DNA from: Palsa-459 sp035937595
GTDB lineage: Bacteria > Actinomycetota > Acidimicrobiia > Acidimicrobiales > RAAP-2
NCBI GenBank assembly: GCA_035937595.1
Contig: DASZHS010000058.1
Span: 1 to 11,753 of the forward strand
DNA length: 11,753 nucleotides
Reading direction: 5' to 3'
Shown here: piece after piece, positions 1 through 6,555 of the stretch
How positions within the stretch are numbered: the stretch's first letter is position 1
Layout: the number at the start of each line of letters is the position of its first letter
Made by a program: the position numbers and the translations under genes
The notes under the pieces: generated by a model
Seen by the model: the letters and a program-made list of their open reading frames with translations, nothing else
Database searches by the model: none
What the model was told of the DNA's origin: nothing

Positions 1-1
1 C

Positions 2-472
2 CGGGCCGACGACGCCCCGACGGTCACGTTCATGCCGGAGGCGACGACGCTGCGCTTCTGGCGCCGCCGCATGGCGCTCGAGACCCTCGTGCACCGCACG
101 GACGCCGAGATCGCCGTGGGCGAGGTATCGGCCATGGACGACGACCTGAGCGCCGACGGCGTCGACGAGCTCCTCTGGTTCGGCACCCACCCCGAGAACA
201 CCGAGCCCGACGGCGTGACCACGCCCTCGGTCGTCGCGCTCACCGACGGCACGCGCACCTGGGTTGCGACGCTGGCCGACCGCGGGCTCTCGACGTCGGC
301 CGCCGGGCCGCCGGACGCGACCGTGCGCGGCACCGCCCCCGCGCTCCTGCTCGCCCTGTCGGGTCGTGATCTCGAGGGCCCCGGCGCGGCGCGCTTCGGC
401 GTCGCCGAGCCGACCGTCGAGGGGGACCGGACGGCCTACGAGCGGCTCGCGCGCCGGCTCGGCACGTTCTAG
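2..472 (+). CDS. Mycothiol-dependent maleylpyruvate isomerase family protein, 3' part only
   Basis: The reading frame is open from the left edge, so the N-terminus lies outside the window; 156 residues are visible. The visible part starts inside the DinB/MDMPI N-terminal domain and continues through the small MDMPI C-terminal domain. The stretch RRRMALETLVHRTDAE (about residues 20-35 of the visible part) is the family signature: Glu27 and His31 form an ExxxH pair that in characterised family members supplies two of the three zinc ligands; the third, near the N-terminus, is not visible. A typical ADGVDELL helix follows. The family uses mycothiol as a thiol cofactor, so its presence suggests a mycothiol-making actinobacterium. 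The family is broad and most members have unknown substrates, so true maleylpyruvate isomerase activity should not be assumed. The stop codon is 26 bases before the argF start, so co-transcription is possible. Confidence 0.75.
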   Translation, partial: RADDAPTVTFMPEATTLRFWRRRMALETLVHRTDAEIAVGEVSAMDDDLSADGVDELLWFGTHPENTEPDGVTTPSVVALTDGTRTWVATLADRGLSTSAAGPPDATVRGTAPALLLALSGRDLEGPGAARFGVAEPTVEGDRTAYERLARRLGTF

Positions 473-486
473 CCGCACGCCGGACT

Positions 487-490
487 GGAG
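487..490 (+). promoter_or_regulatory. Ribosome binding site for argF
   Basis: GGAG lies 8 bases before the GTG at 499. It supports this start, which also gives an N-terminus (FLKELDF) that lines up with the start of E. coli-type ornithine carbamoyltransferases. Confidence 0.5.
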
Positions 491-498
491 CCGAGCCG

Positions 499-1497
499 GT
501 GGGCACCCTCGCGGGGCGCAGCTTCCTCAAGGAGCTCGACTTCGAGGCGGCCGAGCTCGAGGAGCTGCTGGCGCTCGCGGCGGAGCTCAAGGCCGAGCGG
601 CGCGCGGGCACCGAGCGGCGGCGCCTCGACGCCAGGTCGATCGCGCTCGTCTTCGAGAAGACCTCCACGCGCACGCGCGCGGCCTTCGAGGTCGCCGCGC
701 ACCACCAGGGCGCCAGTGCGACCTACCTCGACCCCGTCGGCTCCCAGCTCGGCCACAAAGAGTCGGTCCTCGACACCGCGCGGGTGCTCGGGCGGATGTT
801 CGACGCGATCGTGTTCCGCGGCGCCGCCCAGGTCGACGTCGAGGCGCTCGCGAGCGCCGCGGGCGTGCCGGTCTACAACGGGCTCACGGCCGAGTGGCAC
901 CCGACCCAGATGCTCGCGGACTTCCTCACCATGCGAGAGGTCTCCGGCAAGCGGTTCGCCGACCTCGCCTACGCCTTCGTGGGGGACTGCCGCTACAACA
1001 TGGGCCGGTCGCTCCTCGTGACGGGCGCGCTCATGGGCGCCGACGTGCGCCTCGGCGGTCCCGCGTCGCTGCACCCCCCCGACGACGTGGTCGCCGCGGC
1101 CAGGGCGATCGCGGCGCGCAGCGGCGCGCGCGTGACCGTGACGGAGGACGCGCGCGCGGCCGTGCGAGGCGTCGACTTCGTCCACACCGACGTGTGGGTG
1201 TCGATGGGCGAGCCGATCGAGGCGTGGGGCGACCGCCTCGCGCTGCTCGCGCCGTACCGGGTGGACCGTGCGCTGCTCGACGCCAGCGGCAACCCCGACG
1301 TGCGGTTCATGCACTGCCTGCCGGCGTTCCACGACGCGCGCACGGCCGTCGGCGCCGCCGTGATGGCGACGGTGGGGCTGGCCGACGGCGTCGAGGTGAC
1401 CGACGACGTCTTCGAGTCGCCGGCGAGCGTCGTGTTCGACCAGGCGGAGAACCGGCTCCACACGGCCAAGGCCCTCCTCGTCGCGACGCTCGGCTGA
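499..1497 (+). CDS. argF: Ornithine carbamoyltransferase
   Basis: This enzyme joins carbamoyl phosphate and ornithine to give citrulline and phosphate in cytosolic arginine synthesis; the reverse direction is used in arginine breakdown. All the expected motifs are visible in 332 residues: the carbamoyl phosphate loop STRTR at 56-60, HPTQ at 134-137, the ornithine-binding SMG at 235-237 and HCLP at 272-275 with the active-site cysteine Cys273. The length and several stretches (GSQLGHKES, DTARVLGRMFD, YNGLTAEWHPTQ, FDQAENRLHTAKA) resemble E. coli ArgF/ArgI and catabolic ArcB (about 334 residues) rather than the roughly 307-residue ArgF usual in actinobacteria. No other arginine gene is visible nearby, so an anabolic or catabolic role cannot be decided; the symbol argF is used by default and arcB is the alternative. 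The start is GTG with GGAG 8 bases upstream. The 139 bases after it hold weak inverted repeats (GACCGG 1496-1501 with CCGGTC 1514-1519) but no convincing terminator. Confidence 0.95.
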   Translation: MGTLAGRSFLKELDFEAAELEELLALAAELKAERRAGTERRRLDARSIALVFEKTSTRTRAAFEVAAHHQGASATYLDPVGSQLGHKESVLDTARVLGRMFDAIVFRGAAQVDVEALASAAGVPVYNGLTAEWHPTQMLADFLTMREVSGKRFADLAYAFVGDCRYNMGRSLLVTGALMGADVRLGGPASLHPPDDVVAAARAIAARSGARVTVTEDARAAVRGVDFVHTDVWVSMGEPIEAWGDRLALLAPYRVDRALLDASGNPDVRFMHCLPAFHDARTAVGAAVMATVGLADGVEVTDDVFESPASVVFDQAENRLHTAKALLVATLG

Positions 1498-1622
1498 CCG
1501 GACCCGCCGCGCGCCGGTCGTCGCGGGGCCGCTCGTGGCCTCGTCCGGCGCCGTGGTCGGTCCTCGAGGAGGTGTGTCAACGCCCCTGTCTGGTCCCAGT
1601 GGCCGAGGTCGGAGGGGGTGGG

Positions 1623-1628
1623 TAGAGT
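1623..1628 (+). promoter_or_regulatory. Putative -10 element of the mutasome promoter
   Basis: TAGAGT fits the actinobacterial TANNNT -10 pattern. It ends 8 bases before the A of the imuA' ATG (1637), which places the expected transcription start at or within a base or two of the start codon. No clear -35 hexamer is seen at the usual distance. The element lies directly beside the LexA box, as expected for a LexA-repressed promoter. Confidence 0.5.
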
Positions 1629-1629
1629 G

Positions 1630-1643
1630 CGAACATATGTTCG
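1630..1643. promoter_or_regulatory. LexA operator (SOS box)
   Basis: CGAACATATGTTCG is a perfect 14-base palindrome and matches the known Gram-positive/mycobacterial LexA consensus (CGAAC-N4-GTTCG). It lies between the putative -10 and the first codons of imuA', and the start ATG (1637-1639) is inside it. LexA bound here would block RNA polymerase; RecA-triggered LexA self-cleavage after DNA damage would then release the imuA'-imuB-dnaE2 operon. No second LexA box was found elsewhere in the window by eye. Confidence 0.93.
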
Positions 1644-2299
1644 CCTCGGCCCCCTCGCGGACCGCCACCCCCGCGGAGCTGGCCACCGCGATCCGTCCGA
1701 CCGCCCCCGCCGCCACGCGCCTCCTGCCGGTCGTCGACCCTCTTCGCACGCTGTTCCCCGACGGGGCGCTGCGGCGTGGCGCGACCGTCGTCGTCGCCGG
1801 CACCCCGGGCATGGGCGCGACCTCCCTCGGCCTCGTGCTGCTGGCCGCCACCTCGTCGACGGGCCACTGGGGCGCGGTGGTCGGCCTCGACGACCCTGGC
1901 GTCGTCGCGATGGCGGAGCTCGGCGTCGACCTGCGCCGCGTCGTGTTCGTGCCCCGCCCGCGCGGGATGTGGGCGGCGGTGGTCGCCGAGCTGCTGGAGG
2001 GGGTCGACGTCGTGGTGGTGCGCCCGCCCGCCCGCGTCGCGCACACCGCGGCGCGTCGTCTCCTCGCGCGTGCGCGCGACCGCGCCGTCGTGCTCGTCGT
2101 CCTCGTCGAGCACCGCGACGACTGGCCGACCCCTCCCGACGTCACCCTGGAGCTCACCGACGCGGCATGGCACGCGACGGGGCGGCTCGTCGCTCGGCGT
2201 GTGGACGTCCGCGCCACCGGCCGCCGCGTCGTCGGCCGCCCACGCCGCGCGTCGCTGTGGCTGCCGGAGGTCCAGGGAGCCGTCACCGCGGTCGGCTGA
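1637..2299 (+). CDS. imuA: SOS mutagenesis accessory protein ImuA' (RecA-like fold)
   Basis: A 220-residue protein of the actinobacterial ImuA' type, distantly related to RecA. In mycobacteria ImuA' works with ImuB and DnaE2 in damage-induced translesion synthesis. Family-like stretches are LFPDGALRRG (about 36-45), the nucleotide-loop-like GTPGMGATS (55-63), VVGLDDPG, VDVVVVRPP and the C-terminal RASLWLPEVQGAV. The loop lacks the Walker A lysine: Ala61 stands where GxxxxGK[ST] needs Lys, so ATP use is doubtful; as far as I recall, actinobacterial ImuA' proteins often have such degenerate loops. The ATG at 1637 is chosen because it sits just after a -10 element and inside the LexA box, which fits a leaderless mRNA; no Shine-Dalgarno lies at a proper distance. 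An in-frame GTG at 1574 would add a non-conserved Gly/Arg-rich extension and has AGGAGG only 1 base away. The stop overlaps the imuB start by one base. Confidence 0.88.
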   Translation: MFASAPSRTATPAELATAIRPTAPAATRLLPVVDPLRTLFPDGALRRGATVVVAGTPGMGATSLGLVLLAATSSTGHWGAVVGLDDPGVVAMAELGVDLRRVVFVPRPRGMWAAVVAELLEGVDVVVVRPPARVAHTAARRLLARARDRAVVLVVLVEHRDDWPTPPDVTLELTDAAWHATGRLVARRVDVRATGRRVVGRPRRASLWLPEVQGAVTAVG

Positions 2300-3393
2300 T
2301 GGTGCGGCTCGTGGTGGCGTGGTGTCCCTCGCTGTCGAGGGAGGGTCCGCAAGGCGAGGAGCCGCGCCGCTTCGCCGACGTGCTCGACGCCGCGACCGAG
2401 CTCGCGCCCTTCGCGCGGCCCGTGCGCCTCGGCGTGCTCGCGATCCCGTCCAAGGGACCGAGCCGGTTCTTCGGTGGCGAGGCGGCGTTCGTCGAGCTGC
2501 TCGAGCGCACCATCGCCCCGCTCCTCGGCGAGGCGGGCCACGTCCGGGCCGGGGTGGCCGACGGGCTGTTCGCCGCGGTGCTCGCCGCGCGCGCCTCGGT
2601 GCTCGTCCCTGCCGGGGCGACGCCCGAGTTCCTCGCACCCTGGTCGATCGCCACCCTGCGTGCCCCCGACCTCGCCGCGACGTGCGAGCGGCTCGGCCTG
2701 CGCACCCTCGGGCGGTTCGCGCGGCTCGAGGAGGCACGCGTGCTCGAGCGGTTCGGGCTCGACGCGGTGCGGTGCCATCGCGTCGCACGCGGCGTCGACG
2801 GCGAGCTGCCCGGTCTGCGCGACCACGCCGCGCTGCGCCGGCTCGACGAGGTGCGGCGCCGCGACCGGCCGCGCGACGTCCAGCGGGGGTTCTTCGGCGA
2901 GCACGCGGGTGCCGACGCACGCGCCGCGGCGGCGGCGCAGCGCCTCGAGCGCCAGCTCGGCGTCGGGGCGGTGAGCGTCGCTCGGCTCGGCGGGGGGCGC
3001 GCGCCGGATGACCGTGCCGCGCTCGTGCCGTGGGGGAGCGCGGACGTCGAGCGGCCGGGTCGCGACCACGTCGCACCCTGGCCGGGCCGGCTCCCCGCGC
3101 CGTCGCCCTCGTCGGTTCCCTCACGCACCTTGAGCGTCGCGCTGCTCGACGTCCACGGTGCCCGCGTGACCGTCGGCGCCTCGGGGCTGTTGAGCGCGCA
3201 GCCGGTGCGCCTCGAGTTCGAGCCGGGCCGCGGCCGTGGCGTCGCGGCGCACTGCGGGCCCTGGCCGATGGCCGAGCGGTGGTGGGGGGTGTCGCGACGG
3301 CGCGCGCACCTCCAGGTCCTCTGCGACGACGGCCTCGCCGTCCTCCTGCGCGCGGAGCGGTCACGGTGGTGGCTGACGGGGATCTACGACTGA
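2299..3393 (+). CDS. imuB: ImuB, shortened Y-family polymerase-like mutasome hub
   Basis: ImuB is a catalytically inactive Y-family relative that tethers DnaE2 and ImuA' to the beta clamp. Identity is shown by RFFGG after GPS (53-60), AGVADGLFAA (near 90), the thumb HhH-like RLGLRTLGRF (131-140), LVPWG, PWPGRLPAP (260-268), GPWPMAERWW (320-329) and the ending RRRAHLQV...WWLTGIYD, all usual for actinobacterial ImuB. At 364 residues it is about 160 shorter than the mycobacterial protein. By comparison with the remembered family pattern, about 50 residues (fingers) are missing between WCPSL (8-12) and the FADVLDAATELAP stretch (about 25-37), and about 110-120 residues (little finger) are missing after the thumb. 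QRGFFG (195-200) stands where the clamp-binding QLxLWG-like motif is expected. No frameshift is evident: the frame is open and base use is even. The start ATG overlaps the imuA' stop as TGATG and has no ribosome site of its own, so translational coupling is likely. Confidence 0.88.
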   Translation: MVRLVVAWCPSLSREGPQGEEPRRFADVLDAATELAPFARPVRLGVLAIPSKGPSRFFGGEAAFVELLERTIAPLLGEAGHVRAGVADGLFAAVLAARASVLVPAGATPEFLAPWSIATLRAPDLAATCERLGLRTLGRFARLEEARVLERFGLDAVRCHRVARGVDGELPGLRDHAALRRLDEVRRRDRPRDVQRGFFGEHAGADARAAAAAQRLERQLGVGAVSVARLGGGRAPDDRAALVPWGSADVERPGRDHVAPWPGRLPAPSPSSVPSRTLSVALLDVHGARVTVGASGLLSAQPVRLEFEPGRGRGVAAHCGPWPMAERWWGVSRRRAHLQVLCDDGLAVLLRAERSRWWLTGIYD

Positions 3394-6300
3394 TGGCGCG
3401 GTACGCCGAGCTCCACGTGCACTCGGGGTTCAGCTTCCTCGACGGCGCGTCGGACCCCGAGGAGCTCGTGGCGACCGCGGTCGCCCTCGGCCTCGAGGCG
3501 ATCGCGCTCACCGACCACCACGGGCTCTACGGCGCGGTGCGGTTCGCCGAGGCGGCACGGGCGCTCGGGATCCCGAGCGTCTTCGGCGCGGAGCTGACGC
3601 TCACCGGCGGCGGTGCGCGGACCGGGGTGCCCGACCCAGCCGGCGACCACCTGCTCGTGCTCGCCCGTGATCCTGCAGGGTACGCCGCGCTGTCCTCGCT
3701 GCTCGCCGACGCGCACCTGCGCCTCGGGGAGAAGGGGTGCCCCACGGTCGACCTCGCCGAGCTGGCCGACCGCCACGGGGGCCACTGGCTCGTGCTCACC
3801 GGGTGCCGCAAGGGGAGCGTGCCAGCGGCCCTCGTCGCGCACGGACCCCACGAGGCGGCACGCGAGCTCGACCGGCTCGTCGCGGCGGTCGGCGCGCGCA
3901 ACGTCGCCGTCGAGCTGTGGGACCACGGCGACCCGCTCGACGCCGCGCGCAACGAGGCGCTCGCGGCCCTCGGGATCCACGCGGGCGTGGACGTGGTCGC
4001 GACCAACAACGTCCACTACGCGACGGCCTCGTCGTTCCGGCTCGCGAGCACGCTCGCGGCCGTGCGCGCGCGTCGCTCCGTCGACGACATGGAGGGGTGG
4101 ACCTCGCCCGCCCCGGTCGCGTGCCTGCGCTCGGCCGGCGAGCAGGCCCGGCGGTTCGCGCGGTTCCCCGGGGTCACCGAGCGCGCCTGCGAGCTCGCGC
4201 TCGAGTGCGCGTTCGACCTGCGCCTCGTCGCGCCGCGGCTCCCCGACTTCCCGACCCCCGAGGGGCTCGACGAGCAGGGCTACCTCGCGGCGCTCGTCGC
4301 CGAGGGCGCGACCGCGCGCTACGGCCCTCGCTCGGCCGAGCGCGTCGCGGGCGCGTGGGCGCAGATCGACCACGAGCTCTCGGTCATCGGGCAGCTCGGC
4401 TACGCGGGGTACTTCCTCATCGTCTGGGACCTCACCCAGTTCTGCCGGCGCGAGGACATCTTCTGCCAGGGGCGCGGCTCGGCCGCGAACTCGGCGGTCT
4501 GCTACGCGCTCGGGGTGACCAACGCCGACGCGGTGTCACTGGGCCTCCTGTTCGAGCGGTTCCTCTCACCGGCGCGCGACGGCCCGCCGGACATCGACGT
4601 CGACATCGAGTCCGGACGGCGCGAGGAGGTGATCCAGTACGTCTACGCCCGCTACGGGCGCCGCCACGCGGCCCAGGTCGCGAACGTCATCACCTACCGG
4701 CCGCGCTCGGCGGTCCGCGACGTCGCCCGCGCCCTCGGCGACACCGCCGAGGGCGCGCTCAGAGCCGCCGCCAGCGTGGAGCGCCGCTTCGGCGGCGACC
4801 GTGAGGTGCTCGCCGACGGGGCGGCCGCGACCGCAGGGATCGCCCCGCTCGTGGCCGAGCTCGCGATCGAGGCGCTGGGCCGCCCCCGGCACCTCGGGCT
4901 GCACTCGGCAGGCATGGTGATCTGCGACCGCCCGGTCGTCGAGGTCTGCCCCGTCGAGTGGGCGCGGATGGAGGGCCGCAGCGTGCTGCAGTGGGACAAG
5001 GACGACTGCGCGGCGATCGGGCTCGTGAAGTTCGACCTGCTCGGGCTCGGCATGCTCGACGCGCTGCACCGCACGGTCGACCTCGTGGCGGCGTCGACGG
5101 GCGTCACCGTCGACCTCGCCGCGCTGCCCCAGGACGACGCGGTCTACGACCTGTTGTGCTCGGCGGACACCGTCGGGGTGTTCCAGGTCGAGTCACGCGC
5201 CCAGATGGCGACGCTGCCGCGGCTGCGCCCGCGGTGCTTCTACGACCTCGTGATCGAGGTCGCGCTCATCCGGCCGGGCCCGATCCAGGGCAACGCGGTC
5301 AACCCGTACCTGCGCCGCCGCCGCGGCGAGGAGCCGGTCCGCTACCTGCACCCGCTCTTGGAGCCCATCTTGGGGCGCACGCTCGGGGTGCCGCTGTTCC
5401 AAGAGCAGCTGATGGAGATGGCGGTCGCCGTCGCGGGGTTCAGCCCCGCCGAGGCCGACGAGCTGCGCCAGGCGATGGCGGCCAAGCGCTCCGAGGTGCG
5501 CATGCTGCGCCTCAAGGGCCGCCTGTACGCGGGGATGGCCGACAAAGGGGTGGACGCCTCGGTGGCCGACGCCATCTACGCCGCGCTCGCCGCGTTCGCG
5601 AACTTCGGGTTCCCCGAGTCCCACGCGGTCTCCTTCGCCCACCTCGTCTACTGCTCGGCGTGGCTCAAGCGCTACTACCCCGCGGCGTTCCTCGCCGCGC
5701 TGCTCAACGCCCAGCCGATGGGGTTCTGGTCCCCCCAGAGCCTCGTCGCCGACGCACGGCGCCACGGCGTCGCCGTCGTGCGCCCCGACGTCGACCGCTC
5801 CGGCCCCGACGCCACCGTGGAACCCGCCGACGACGACGAGCACGTCGTGCGCCTCGGGCTCACCACGGTGCGCGGGGTCGGTCGCGCGGTGGCCGAGCGC
5901 ATCCGCGACGGCGCGCCCTGGGCCGGCCAGGAGGACCTGGTCCGGCGCGCGGGGGTCAGCCGCGCCCAGCTCGAGGCGCTCGCCGCGGCCGGCGCGCTCG
6001 ACGCGACTGGCACGAGCCGCCGGGCGCTCACCTGGACCGCGGGGGCCGCGGCCCAGTCGTCGCCGGATCGACTCGAAGGGATCGTGACCGGCGCGATCGC
6101 CCCCGCCCTCGACGCCCCGTCGCCGCTCGAGGTGGTGGCGGACGACCTGTGGTCGCTCGGGCTTGCACCGGAGGCGACCGCGCTCTCGCTTGCCCGTGGC
6201 GAGCTCGAGCGACGCGGCGTGCTGCCCGCGGCCGCGCTGCTCGGCGCGGAGGCCTCGCGCGTCGTCGTCGCCGGCGTCGTCACGCACCGCCAGCACCCCG

Positions 6301-6530
6301 AGACCGCCCGGGGCGCGGTGTTCGTGAACCTGGAGGACGAGACGGGCCACGTGAACGTCATCTTCTCGGTGGGGGCGTGGGCGCGGTGGCGCCACGTCGC
6401 CGGGACGGCGCCCGCCCTCGTGATCCGCGGGCGACTGGAGCGAGGCCAGGGCGCGCTGTCGCTGAACGCCGAGCACGTCGAGGCCCTCGAGCTGGGCGCT
6501 CCCGCCGCGCCCTCGCGGGACTTCCGCTGA
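3393..6530 (+). CDS. dnaE2: Error-prone DNA polymerase III alpha subunit DnaE2
   Basis: A C-family DNA polymerase of 1045 residues, close to usual DnaE2 length (about 1050-1100). In mycobacteria DnaE2 performs SOS-induced mutagenic translesion synthesis with ImuA' and ImuB. Domain order: N-terminal PHP (1 to about 215), palm with the catalytic pair Asp402 and Asp404 in PDIDVDIE (399-406) and the third aspartate Asp548 in KFDLLGLGML, then thumb/fingers, an HhH region (LTTVRGVGRAVAERI) and a C-terminal OB fold (VVVAGVVTHRQ...NLEDETGHVNV). It ends soon after the OB fold and lacks the replicative C-terminal tail, as expected for DnaE2. PHP ligands kept are His8, His10, Asp17, Asp41, His43, Glu67, His178 and His208, but the usual Asp before VHY is Asn206. 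The ATG overlaps the imuB stop by one base (TGATG); longer in-frame upstream starts would run through imuB and are rejected because MARYAELHVHSGFSFLDG is the normal family N-terminus. Confidence 0.96.
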   Translation: MARYAELHVHSGFSFLDGASDPEELVATAVALGLEAIALTDHHGLYGAVRFAEAARALGIPSVFGAELTLTGGGARTGVPDPAGDHLLVLARDPAGYAALSSLLADAHLRLGEKGCPTVDLAELADRHGGHWLVLTGCRKGSVPAALVAHGPHEAARELDRLVAAVGARNVAVELWDHGDPLDAARNEALAALGIHAGVDVVATNNVHYATASSFRLASTLAAVRARRSVDDMEGWTSPAPVACLRSAGEQARRFARFPGVTERACELALECAFDLRLVAPRLPDFPTPEGLDEQGYLAALVAEGATARYGPRSAERVAGAWAQIDHELSVIGQLGYAGYFLIVWDLTQFCRREDIFCQGRGSAANSAVCYALGVTNADAVSLGLLFERFLSPARDGPPDIDVDIESGRREEVIQYVYARYGRRHAAQVANVITYRPRSAVRDVARALGDTAEGALRAAASVERRFGGDREVLADGAAATAGIAPLVAELAIEALGRPRHLGLHSAGMVICDRPVVEVCPVEWARMEGRSVLQWDKDDCAAIGLVKFDLLGLGMLDALHRTVDLVAASTGVTVDLAALPQDDAVYDLLCSADTVGVFQVESRAQMATLPRLRPRCFYDLVIEVALIRPGPIQGNAVNPYLRRRRGEEPVRYLHPLLEPILGRTLGVPLFQEQLMEMAVAVAGFSPAEADELRQAMAAKRSEVRMLRLKGRLYAGMADKGVDASVADAIYAALAAFANFGFPESHAVSFAHLVYCSAWLKRYYPAAFLAALLNAQPMGFWSPQSLVADARRHGVAVVRPDVDRSGPDATVEPADDDEHVVRLGLTTVRGVGRAVAERIRDGAPWAGQEDLVRRAGVSRAQLEALAAAGALDATGTSRRALTWTAGAAAQSSPDRLEGIVTGAIAPALDAPSPLEVVADDLWSLGLAPEATALSLARGELERRGVLPAAALLGAEASRVVVAGVVTHRQHPETARGAVFVNLEDETGHVNVIFSVGAWARWRHVAGTAPALVIRGRLERGQGALSLNAEHVEALELGAPAAPSRDFR

Positions 6531-6544
6531 CGTTACGATCGCCC

Positions 6545-6551
6545 GAGGAGG
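6545..6551 (+). promoter_or_regulatory. Strong Shine-Dalgarno site of the exported protein gene
   Basis: GAGGAGG is followed by 4 bases and then GTG at 6556. It is the strongest ribosome site on the + strand and fixes the start of the gene, unlike the coupled starts of imuB and dnaE2. TACGAT at 6534-6539 resembles a -10, but a transcript from it would begin about inside this site, so it is unlikely to be the promoter. Confidence 0.75.
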
Positions 6552-6555
6552 TCGC

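Noticed and set aside
1496..1542. Inverted repeats GACCGG/CCGGTC and GGGGCC/GGCCTC after argF as a terminator
   Set aside because: The stems are only 6 bp, one has a 12-base loop and one a G-U pair, with no T tract; such repeats are expected by chance at this GC level.
1561..1570. Palindrome TCCTCGAGGA as a regulator site
   Set aside because: It is short and GC-rich, matches no known operator I can name, and is not repeated in the window.
1574..1636. Upstream GTG start for imuA' behind AGGAGG (1567-1572)
   Set aside because: The spacing is one base, the added residues are Gly/Arg/Ser-rich and unlike the family, and the -10 and LexA box positions fit the ATG at 1637 better.
469..3069. Very long open frame on the - strand (866 codons) over argF, imuA' and imuB
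   Set aside because: It lies antisense to three clearly recognised genes, is rich in Arg/Gly/Pro/His/Glu without any family pattern, and is a usual result of high GC at third codon positions.
6534..6539. TACGAT as a -10 for the exported protein gene
   Set aside because: The expected transcript would start inside the Shine-Dalgarno site and remove it, which does not fit such a strong ribosome site.
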